Positions 1-6,073 of a stretch of DNA of 6,073 nt are shown here, in pieces (positions within the stretch are counted from its first letter, which is position 1; each line of letters opens with the position of its first letter). The position numbers and the translations under genes were made by a program. The notes beneath the pieces were generated by a model that did not search any database, had not been told where the DNA came from, and was given only the letters and a program-made list of their open reading frames with translations. Origin of the DNA: Alphaproteobacteria bacterium (GTDB lineage: Bacteria; Pseudomonadota; Alphaproteobacteria; Sphingomonadales; Sphingomonadaceae). The DNA lies in contig JAGWQR010000123.1 in NCBI GenBank assembly GCA_028869975.1, positions 1 through 6,073 on the forward strand. Direction: 5' to 3'.

Positions 1-370
1 GAGCCGCCGCGCGCCCGCGCTCGCCTTCCAGCCGCGGATCGCGCGCCAGCACCAGCCGCGCGTCGTCCGCGGCGGCCGCGATCAGGTCGCGATGGGCGAC
101 CGGATCGGCGAGGCGGTAGGCCGGGAATCCGCTCTGCTTCAGCCCGAGCGGGTCGCCGCCGCCGCGCAGGTCGAGATCACGCTCGGCGATGACGAAGCCG
201 TCGTCGGTGCGGCGCAGGATGTCGAGCCGCGCCTGGGCGGTCTTCGACAGCGGCGGATCGTACAGCAGCACGCAGGCGCTCTCGCGCACGCCGCGGCCGA
301 CGCGCCCGCGCAACTGGTGGAGCTGGGCGAGGCCGAAGCGCTCGGCCTCCTCGACGATCATCCACGTGGC
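1..370. other. High-GC segment within the 3' part of recG
   Basis: Counting bases by hand, positions 1-360 are 272/360 G+C (about 76%), falling to 233/360 (about 65%) for 361-720 and about 61% for 721-1080. In the recG frame, codons 552-668 end in G or C in 108 of 117 cases, against 87 of 117 in the 117 codons before. From codon 546 (near position 370) there are 37 consecutive codons with no A or T in the third position. The change falls between helicase motifs V and VI, the most conserved part of the gene, and the reading frame is uninterrupted. This fits allelic replacement of the gene's end by a higher-GC relative, or a chimeric assembly join. The sequence alone cannot separate the two. 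Confidence 0.6.
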
Positions 371-2005
371 ATTGGGCACATCGACACCGACCTCGATCAC
401 TGTGGTCGCGACCAGCACAGCGATGCGCGCGGCGATAAAATCCGCCATCACTGCGTCTTTTTCCGGCCCCTTCATCCGGCCGTGAACAAGGCCGATCTTA
501 TCTCCGAACCGAGCCTTGAGTGCCGCAAACCGTGCCTCTGCAGCCGCGCGTTCGCCCCCGAGCAGCCCGGTCTCCTCGACCAACGGGCAGACCCAATAAG
601 CCTGTCGTCCCGCCTCGATATGGCGCGCGAGGCCATTTACCACCTCGGCGAGCCGCTCCTGTGACACTACCCGCGTCTCGACCGGCTGCCGGCCGGGGGG
701 CATTTCATCAAGGCGGCTCACATCCATCTCGCCATAATGGGTGAGGGTGAGGGTGCGCGGGATCGGCGTCGCGGTCATCACCAGCAGATGCGGCGGATAT
801 GCGGCTTTTTCTGTGAGCATGAGTCGCTGCGACACGCCGAAGCGATGCTGCTCATCGACCACGGCAAGGCCAAGATTTTTGTAGGTTACCCCCTCCTGAA
901 AAATCGCATGAGTGCCGATGAGGATGTGGATGGAGCCGTCCGCAAGCCCCATCAGCGTCGCTTCACGCGTCCGCCCTTTTTCGCGACCGGTGAGGATGGC
1001 GATGTTGATGGGCAGGCCGACGAGCTGTGCCGAGAGTGTCGCATAATGCTGGCGCGCAAGGATTTCGGTCGGGGCGAGCAACGCGCCCTGTGCGCCGCTT
1101 TCGACCGCGATCAGCAGCGCATGGAGCGCAACCAGCGTTTTCCCCGAGCCGACATCGCCTTGCAACAGCCGCGTCATTGGTGTCGATTGCGCCAGATCGC
1201 CTTCAATCTCGGATATGGTACGGGTCTGTGCGTTTGTAGGGGCATAAGGCAGCTTGAGTTGCGTACGCAATGCGCCATCGCCTTTCAGCGGCACCCCACG
1301 CCGCTTGCGCGCGCTCGCGCGCACCAGCATCAGTGCCAGCTGATTGGCGAAAATTTCGTCATAGGCGAGGCGGGTGCGCGCTTGGCCATCGCGCGGGTCG
1401 GCATGAATTAGCGTGAGTGCTTCCCGCCACGCGGGCAAGCCGCGTGCTGCCAACAATCCCGGCTCGATCCATTCGGGCAGCTCTGGCGCGCGCTCCATTG
1501 CGGCGTGCACCAGCGCACCCATTCGCTTCCCGGTCAACCCTTCGGTCAAGGGATAGATTGCCTCCCGGCTCGCCAGCACCGCTTCGGGCGCCAGCACATC
1601 GGGATGAATGATTTGGCGCTCCTGACCATATTGCTCCAGCTTGCCGACCACGCGCTTGGGCGTGCCCAATGGAAGCTGCTTTTTGGCATAGTTGCTCGCG
1701 CCACCAAAGAATGTGAGGCTAAGATAATCACCCGCTGAATCGACGGCCTGCACCCGCATCGGCGCGCGCGGGCTGTTCCCTTGAGCATACGAGACCGGCG
1801 TGACGACCACGCTGACATGGCTGTTTAAGGCTGCATCATCGAGCCGCCCAACCACCTGGCGTTCGATCACGCCTGTGGGCAAATGGAAGGGCAGATCCAC
1901 CGCGCGTTCCAGCCCCAGTCGCGCCAATGGCTTCGCCAGCCCCGGCCCCACGCCCTTCAGCAGGCCGATTTCAGTGAAAAGGGGGTTGAGGATGTCGGGC
2001 CGCAT
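1..2005 (-). CDS. recG: ATP-dependent DNA helicase RecG, C-terminus cut by window edge
   Basis: RecG is a cytoplasmic superfamily 2 double-stranded DNA translocase that regresses stalled replication forks and branch-migrates Holliday junctions and D-loops. The minus frame is open for 668 codons from ATG at 2005 to the left edge. The family is usually about 690 residues, so only roughly 20 residues and the stop are missing. Visible parts in order: a helix-hairpin-helix-like LKGVGPGLAKPL near residues 16-27; the OB-fold wedge region at about 55-150; Walker A GDVGSGKT at 283-290 (K289); the DEQH box at 384-387; TATPIPRT at 411-418; motif V VATTVIEVGVDVPNA at 532-546; motif VI QLRGRVGR at 564-571; and the TRG-like segment DLDLRGGGDPLGLKQSG at 610-626. 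The start is supported by an in-frame stop (2026-2024) just upstream and the typical N-terminus MRPDILNPLF. No clear Shine-Dalgarno precedes it. It is divergent from sdhE-mfd. The last 117 codons have markedly higher third-position GC than the rest (see findings). Confidence 0.97.
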   Translation of the reverse strand, partial: MRPDILNPLFTEIGLLKGVGPGLAKPLARLGLERAVDLPFHLPTGVIERQVVGRLDDAALNSHVSVVVTPVSYAQGNSPRAPMRVQAVDSAGDYLSLTFFGGASNYAKKQLPLGTPKRVVGKLEQYGQERQIIHPDVLAPEAVLASREAIYPLTEGLTGKRMGALVHAAMERAPELPEWIEPGLLAARGLPAWREALTLIHADPRDGQARTRLAYDEIFANQLALMLVRASARKRRGVPLKGDGALRTQLKLPYAPTNAQTRTISEIEGDLAQSTPMTRLLQGDVGSGKTLVALHALLIAVESGAQGALLAPTEILARQHYATLSAQLVGLPINIAILTGREKGRTREATLMGLADGSIHILIGTHAIFQEGVTYKNLGLAVVDEQHRFGVSQRLMLTEKAAYPPHLLVMTATPIPRTLTLTHYGEMDVSRLDEMPPGRQPVETRVVSQERLAEVVNGLARHIEAGRQAYWVCPLVEETGLLGGERAAAEARFAALKARFGDKIGLVHGRMKGPEKDAVMADFIAARIAVLVATTVIEVGVDVPNATWMIVEEAERFGLAQLHQLRGRVGRGVRESACVLLYDPPLSKTAQARLDILRRTDDGFVIAERDLDLRGGGDPLGLKQSGFPAYRLADPVAHRDLIAAAADDARLVLARDPRLEGERGRAAA

Positions 2006-2072
2006 GATTAGGGGATAGCTTCGTTAAGTCGGCGCTGCAATCGCAGGGTCGACCTTTTGCAGTTGGATAAAC
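2006..2072. promoter_or_regulatory. Divergent recG / sdhE-mfd intergenic region
   Basis: This 67-bp gap between divergent start codons should hold or overlap the promoters of both recG and the sdhE-mfd-aat unit. I could not pick convincing -35/-10 pairs on either strand, so the promoters may extend into the 5' end of recG or be non-canonical. Two symmetries are visible: the perfect 8-bp palindrome GGTCGACC at 2047-2054, and the 6-bp inverted pair CTGCAA (2035-2040) / TTGCAG (2057-2062), which are not concentric. I see no GAAC- or GTTC-type repeat resembling an alphaproteobacterial LexA box. A weak GGA at 2065-2067 lies 5 bases before the sdhE ATG and could act as its ribosome binding site. 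Its role as the shared promoter region is inferred from gene orientation. Confidence 0.5.
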
Positions 2073-2336
2073 ATGGATCGCGATACCGGCCTAAAACGTT
2101 TGCGCTTCCGAGCGCATCATCGCGGCACCAAAGAGGCTGATCTGCTGCTGGGCGGCTTTTTTGAAGCACATCATGACAGGTGGGACGCGGCGGCGATTGC
2201 GTTGTTTGAGGCGCTGCTGGAAGAGCAGGACGCCGATATTCTCGGCTGGGCGATGGGCGCGATCGAGGTACCAGAGCGCTGGCAGGGGGCAATGATGAGC
2301 GCGCTCCAGCGGCTCGATTATGTGCGCCAGCCTTAA
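2073..2336 (+). CDS. sdhE: Succinate dehydrogenase FAD assembly factor SdhE (YgfY/CptB family)
   Basis: The 87-residue product matches the small SdhE/Sdh5 family (usual length about 80-95). These proteins promote covalent attachment of FAD to the SdhA flavoprotein subunit of succinate dehydrogenase (respiratory complex II) in the cytoplasm. The family signature RGxxE is present as R17-G18-T19-K20-E21, preceded by basic KRLRFRAHH. The later acidic DADILGWAMG stretch corresponds to the conserved helix ending in a W-x-M-G type motif. The ATG start is preceded by a weak GGA five bases upstream and gives the expected N-terminal length. It is the first gene of a plus-strand unit, ends 3 bp before mfd and is divergent from recG. 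No sdh genes are in the window, so it acts on a target encoded elsewhere. The older name CptB reflects an alternative proposed toxin-antitoxin role in E. coli; no partner toxin is visible here. Confidence 0.93.
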   Translation: MDRDTGLKRLRFRAHHRGTKEADLLLGGFFEAHHDRWDAAAIALFEALLEEQDADILGWAMGAIEVPERWQGAMMSALQRLDYVRQP

Positions 2337-2339
2337 GCG

Positions 2340-5300
2340 ATGATCGCGCGCATCCTGTCTGCGGCCAACCCGCTTACGCTCGCCGGTGTGCCCTCGGGCT
2401 TCACACCGTTGCTGATGGCCGATCTGGCGCGGGCGGCGTTCGCCAAGGGCCAGCGCGCGACGTTGATCTGCGCCGATGATGCCGCGATGCGCACGGTGGC
2501 CGACACAGTGCCGTTCTTCGCGTCCGAGGTTGAGCTGCTTCAGTATCCGGCCTGGGATTGTCTGCCTTATGATCGCGCCCAACCCGCGCTGCGGTCAGCG
2601 TCCGAGCGGCTGGCCTGCCTTGCAAGGGTGCAGGAGCGGCTCGCCAAGCCACAATTGCTGCTCACCACACTCAACGCCGCCACGCAGCGCACATTGACGC
2701 CGTTCCGGATTCGCCAGCTTACGGCCACGCTTACGCCCGGCAAGTCCATCGACCGTGACGCGCTGGTGAGATTGCTCAGCAGCCAAGGCTATGTTCGCAC
2801 CGATACCGTGGCGGACGCAGGCGAATTTTCGGTGCGCGGGAGCCTGATTGACCTCTATCCGGCGGGAGCTGAATATGCGCTGCGGCTCGATTTTTTCGGC
2901 GATGAAATTGAGAGCATCCGCGCGTTCGATCCCGCCGACCAACGTACGGTGGGGCGGCTGGAGCGCTTCACGCTGCTGCCCGCATCTGAAGTGTTGCTTG
3001 AAGAAGCGACGATAAAACGCTTTCGAGCCAGCTACCGTGAACAATTCGGCGCGACCGCGACCGGCGACCCGCTTTATCAGGCGGTGTCCGAGGGGCGCAG
3101 GCTCGCGGGGATGGAGCATTGGCTGCCGCTGTTTGAAGAGCGGCTCGAGACGCTGTTCGATCATATCGGTGATGCCGTGATCGTGCGTGATTCGGCGTGC
3201 ACGGCGGCGGCTGATTCGCGCTTTGAGGCGATTGCCGATTATCACGCCAACCGCGAACGGATGATGGCGGCGGAACCGGGGAGCTATCGCCCGCTGACGC
3301 CGGACACCCTGTATCTGGCGGCGCAGGACTGGGAAGCGCTTGCGCATCATAGCCTCTCGCCTTTCCATGCCCCGGAAAGCGCGGCCATACTCGATTTCGG
3401 CATCAGTGCCGCGCATGATTTTGCGCCGGAGCGGGGCCGCAACGAAAATATCTATGAGGCGCTAGCCGACCATGCCACCACGTTGGGCAAGGCAGGCAAA
3501 GGCCTGATTCTCGCCTGTTACTCGCAAGGTTCGCGCGAGCGGCTGACCGGCTTGCTCGGCGAACATGGCCTGCACGGCATTGCGCATGCCGACACCTGGC
3601 AGGAGGCGCTCGGCGCGGTCGCTACGCACAAATCCGCCTTGATCGTCTTGCCTCTTGACCATGGCTTTGCGACCGCGAGCTACGAACTGCTCTCCGAACA
3701 GGATTTGCTGGGTGACCGCCTCATCCGCCGCGCCTCCAAGCGTCGCAAATCTATCGATGCCTTCCTCGCTGAACTCGCCACGCTCTCGGTCGGTGATCTG
3801 GTGGTGCATATCGAGCATGGCATTGGCCGCTATGAGGGGCTGACGCAAATCCCGGTGCAGAAAGCGCCGCATGATTGCGTCGCGCTCAGCTATGCGGGCG
3901 GCGACAAACTTTATGTCCCGGTTGAAAATCTCGATGTACTCACCCGTTACGGTTCTGAATCCGAGGGGGTCGCGCTTGATCGGCTCGGCGGGGAGGCCTG
4001 GCAGCGGCGACGCGCCAAGATGCGCGAGCGCATACGTGAGATTGCGAGCGAACTGATTGTGACCGCCGCCGCGCGTGCACTCAAACCAGCACTCGAACTT
4101 GCGCCCGACATCAGCTATCCCGCCTTCGTCAACGGGTTCCCATATCAGGAAACCGAGGATCAGGAGCGCGCGATTGACGATGTGCTCGAAGATCTTGCCG
4201 CAGGCAAGCCGATGGATCGGCTGGTGTGCGGCGATGTCGGTTTTGGCAAGACCGAGGTGGCGCTCCGTGCCGCATTTGTTGCTGCCTATGCCGGGCAGCA
4301 AGTCGCGCTGATCTGCCCGACGACGCTGCTCGCGCGTCAGCATTATGCGACCTTCACCGAGCGGTTTCATGGCACAGCGGCGCGCATCGGGCGACTGTCG
4401 CGCCTCGTCCCCGCGCCGGAGGCCAAGTCCACCAAGGAAGGGCTGGCCGAGGGCAATGTCGACATTGTCATCGGCACCCATGCGCTGCTCGCCAAGGGGA
4501 TTGACTTCAAGCGGCTGGGCCTTGTTATTGTCGATGAGGAGCAGCGCTTCGGCGTGGTGCACAAGGAGCGACTGAAGGCTTTGAAGGCCGATGTGCATAT
4601 GCTCACTCTCACCGCCACACCGATTCCGCGCACGCTGCAAATGGCGCTGGGGGGGCTGCGTGAACTCTCGGTGATCCAGACCCCGCCGGTCGATCGGCTG
4701 GCCGTGCGCACCTATGTTATGCCGTTCGATCCGGTCATCATCCGTGAAGCCTTGATGCGTGAGCATTATCGCGGTGGGCAGAGCTATTATGTGGTACCGC
4801 GCATCGCCGATCTGCCCGATATTGAGGAATTTTTGCGCAAGAATGTGCCCGAAATTCGTTACGTTGTCGCGCATGGCCAGATGGCGGCGGGGATGGTCGA
4901 GGAGCGAATGAGCGCGTTCTACGACAAGAAATATGACGCGCTTCTCTCGACCACGATTGTCGAATCGGGCCTCGACATTCCGTCTGCAAACACGATGATT
5001 ATCCACCGCGCCGACAAGTTCGGGCTGGCGCAGCTTTACCAGTTGCGCGGGCGGGTGGGGAGATCAAAATCCCGCGCCTATGCCTATCTGACCACGCACA
5101 TGCGCGGTTTCCTGAGCGAAACGGCAGAAAAACGCCTCAAGGTGCTGACCGATCTGGATACGCTGGGCGCGGGTTTTCAGCTTGCGTCACACGACCTTGA
5201 CCAGCGCGGCGCGGGCAATCTGCTCGGCGATGAACAATCGGGGCATATCAAGGAAGTCGGGTTCGAGCTGTATCAGTCGATGCTTGAGGAAGCGATTTTG

Positions 5301-5789
5301 GAGGCGAAGGCCGGTGGGCTGGTCGAGGAGCGGCTTGCCGACCTGTCGCCGCAGATCACTGTCGATGCGCCCGTGCTCATCCCTGAAGATTATGTGCCCG
5401 ATCTGGATTTGCGCATGGGGCTGTACCGGCGGATCAACGGGGTGGAAACGGTGGCAGACATCGAGCCGTTCGCCGCCGAACTGATCGATCGGTTCGGGCC
5501 GCTGCCCGAAGCGGCGCACAACCTGCTCACCCTGATTGAGATCAAACTCAACGCGCGACAAGCGCATATCGCCAAGATTGATGCCGGACCGCGCGGGGCA
5601 TTGGTGGCCTTCTGGAATGACACCTTCCCCGACATCTCGGGCCTGCTTGCATATGTCGAGCGGCTCAAGGGGACAGCCAAGCTGCGACCCGATTCGCGGC
5701 TGGTGATCACGCGCAACTGGGACAGCCCGCAGGCGCGGCTCAATGGCGCGTTGCAACTCTCGCGCGGGCTTGCGAAGATTGTTCGGTGA
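2340..5789 (+). CDS. mfd: Transcription-repair coupling factor Mfd
   Basis: Mfd binds RNA polymerase stalled at DNA lesions, uses ATP-driven double-stranded DNA translocation to push it off, and recruits UvrA to start nucleotide excision repair. The 1149-residue product is full length for the family. Parts in order: the UvrB-homology region (YPAWDCLPYD at 69-78; GEFSVRGSLID at 161-171); the RNA-polymerase-interacting CarD-like domain from about 481 (VGDLVVHIEHGIGRYEGL at 484-501) to about 555; Walker A GDVGFGKT at 631-638 (K637); the DEEQ box at 732-735; TATPIPRT at 758-765; TTIVESGLDIPSA at 871-883; QLRGRVGR at 901-908; the TRG-type translocation motif with DLDQRGAGNLLGDEQSG at 952-968; and the C-terminal D7 regulatory domain from about 1010. 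No key motor residue is missing. The start lies 3 bp after the sdhE stop with no evident Shine-Dalgarno, suggesting coupled translation. The end overlaps aat by one base. Confidence 0.99.
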   Translation: MIARILSAANPLTLAGVPSGFTPLLMADLARAAFAKGQRATLICADDAAMRTVADTVPFFASEVELLQYPAWDCLPYDRAQPALRSASERLACLARVQERLAKPQLLLTTLNAATQRTLTPFRIRQLTATLTPGKSIDRDALVRLLSSQGYVRTDTVADAGEFSVRGSLIDLYPAGAEYALRLDFFGDEIESIRAFDPADQRTVGRLERFTLLPASEVLLEEATIKRFRASYREQFGATATGDPLYQAVSEGRRLAGMEHWLPLFEERLETLFDHIGDAVIVRDSACTAAADSRFEAIADYHANRERMMAAEPGSYRPLTPDTLYLAAQDWEALAHHSLSPFHAPESAAILDFGISAAHDFAPERGRNENIYEALADHATTLGKAGKGLILACYSQGSRERLTGLLGEHGLHGIAHADTWQEALGAVATHKSALIVLPLDHGFATASYELLSEQDLLGDRLIRRASKRRKSIDAFLAELATLSVGDLVVHIEHGIGRYEGLTQIPVQKAPHDCVALSYAGGDKLYVPVENLDVLTRYGSESEGVALDRLGGEAWQRRRAKMRERIREIASELIVTAAARALKPALELAPDISYPAFVNGFPYQETEDQERAIDDVLEDLAAGKPMDRLVCGDVGFGKTEVALRAAFVAAYAGQQVALICPTTLLARQHYATFTERFHGTAARIGRLSRLVPAPEAKSTKEGLAEGNVDIVIGTHALLAKGIDFKRLGLVIVDEEQRFGVVHKERLKALKADVHMLTLTATPIPRTLQMALGGLRELSVIQTPPVDRLAVRTYVMPFDPVIIREALMREHYRGGQSYYVVPRIADLPDIEEFLRKNVPEIRYVVAHGQMAAGMVEERMSAFYDKKYDALLSTTIVESGLDIPSANTMIIHRADKFGLAQLYQLRGRVGRSKSRAYAYLTTHMRGFLSETAEKRLKVLTDLDTLGAGFQLASHDLDQRGAGNLLGDEQSGHIKEVGFELYQSMLEEAILEAKAGGLVEERLADLSPQITVDAPVLIPEDYVPDLDLRMGLYRRINGVETVADIEPFAAELIDRFGPLPEAAHNLLTLIEIKLNARQAHIAKIDAGPRGALVAFWNDTFPDISGLLAYVERLKGTAKLRPDSRLVITRNWDSPQARLNGALQLSRGLAKIVR

Positions 5790-6073
5790 TGCCCCTTTCG
5801 CCCGGCCTGTTGCTGCGCGCCTATGCGTCCGGGATATTCCCGATGGCCGAGTCGGCGGAGGCGGGGGAGGTGTATTGGGTAGAGCCAGAAAAGCGCGGCA
5901 TATTGCCGCTCGACGGGTTTCATCTCTCCAAATCACTAGTCAAAACGCTCAAGTCAGGCCGTTTTACGATCAGCATAAACACCGCGTTCGAAGCGGTGCT
6001 GCGCGCCTGTGCACAGCGTGAAGAGACCTGGATCAACGCGGCAATCCATAACGCCATGTGTGCGCTGCACACC
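5789..6073 (+). CDS. aat: Leucyl/phenylalanyl-tRNA-protein transferase, N-terminal part (cut by window edge)
   Basis: Aat transfers Leu or Phe from aminoacyl-tRNA to proteins with N-terminal Lys or Arg, creating N-degrons recognised by ClpS and degraded by ClpAP in the cytoplasm. Ninety-five codons are visible and the frame is open to the right edge. Family members are about 200-250 residues, so the C-terminal catalytic half lies outside. Diagnostic motifs are LLRAYASGIFPM (8-19), W30 followed by P33 and RGILPLDGFHLSKSL (36-50, the RGI-P-L-FH-S-SL signature), and C74 through TWI at 80-82. The ATG shares its A with the mfd TGA stop (TGATG), the classic arrangement for translational coupling, and no strong independent ribosome binding site is seen. 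Third-position GC (69 of 95 codons) matches sdhE and most of recG, so nothing suggests recent transfer. Family identity is secure; whether the rest of the gene is intact cannot be seen. Confidence 0.95.
   Translation, partial: MPLSPGLLLRAYASGIFPMAESAEAGEVYWVEPEKRGILPLDGFHLSKSLVKTLKSGRFTISINTAFEAVLRACAQREETWINAAIHNAMCALHT

Noticed and set aside
92..1411. Plus-strand open frames of 190 codons (92-664) and 224 codons (737-1411)
   Set aside because: Both lie antisense to recG, whose minus frame carries every expected helicase motif. They have arginine- and alanine-rich shadow composition.
2006..2072. SOS (LexA) box controlling the divergent repair genes
   Set aside because: No direct-repeat GTTC/GAAC element of the alphaproteobacterial type was found in the gap. 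recG and mfd are generally not SOS-regulated.
2073..2336. sdhE as the antitoxin half (CptB) of a toxin-antitoxin pair
   Set aside because: No CptA-like membrane protein is adjacent, and the RGxxE signature and family size fit the flavinylation factor. The downstream neighbour is mfd.
4649..4655. Run of seven G in mfd (and six G near 676 in recG) as possible phase-variable tracts
   Set aside because: Both are in frame, encode conserved glycine or proline positions next to helicase motifs, and are short for a high-GC genome. No frameshift is present.
3462..5006. 514-codon open frame on the minus strand, antisense to mfd, with a further 273-codon frame at 2595-3416
   Set aside because: These mirror the mfd codon structure in a GC-rich gene whose third positions are mostly G/C, so stops are rare on the opposite strand. 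The translations are rich in R, H, Q and G and show no recognisable domain. The mfd frame is unambiguous over the full length.
5187..5936. Minus-strand open frames of 249 and 177 codons spanning the end of mfd and the start of aat
   Set aside because: They cross two well-identified plus-strand genes and have no recognisable motif or plausible ribosome binding site.
1..6073. A hidden defence system, mobile element or other undescribed multi-gene system
   Set aside because: Apart from the 67-bp gap between recG and sdhE and the 3 bp between sdhE and mfd, all bases fall in four recognised housekeeping genes. No transposase, integrase, terminal repeats, tRNA or repeat array was seen.

Overview
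The window is a compact chromosomal segment, about 60-65% GC over most of its length, from what is most likely an alphaproteobacterium. I infer Sphingomonadales from the recG / sdhE / mfd arrangement and the protein style, but this is not proven. It is almost entirely coding. I see no RNA genes, mobile elements, CRISPR arrays, integrases or toxin-antitoxin genes.

Layout: recG occupies 2005 down to 1 on the minus strand and runs off the left edge, so only its last residues and stop codon are missing. A 67-bp intergenic gap (2006-2072) separates it from a divergent plus-strand cluster. That cluster is sdhE (2073-2336, FAD assembly factor for succinate dehydrogenase), mfd (2340-5789, transcription-repair coupling factor) and the first 95 codons of aat (5789 to the right edge, leucyl/phenylalanyl-tRNA-protein transferase). 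sdhE and mfd are 3 bp apart. mfd and aat overlap by one base in a TGATG junction, so the three probably form one transcription unit with translational coupling.

Function: RecG and Mfd are related double-stranded DNA translocases. RecG remodels stalled forks and recombination intermediates. Mfd removes stalled RNA polymerase and recruits UvrA. SdhE and Aat are housekeeping functions in respiratory flavoprotein maturation and N-degron tagging, with no obvious mechanistic tie to repair.

I found no novel system. The observation most worth a second look is a sharp compositional break inside recG. Codons 552-668 (positions 352-2) have G or C at the third position in 108 of 117 cases. The preceding 117 recG codons have 87 of 117, sdhE 59 of 87 and the visible aat 69 of 95. 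GC over 1-360 is 272/360, against 233/360 for 361-720 and about 218/360 for 721-1080. The frame stays open across the break. This suggests either a recombined 3' end of recG or a join between two related genomes in the assembly.
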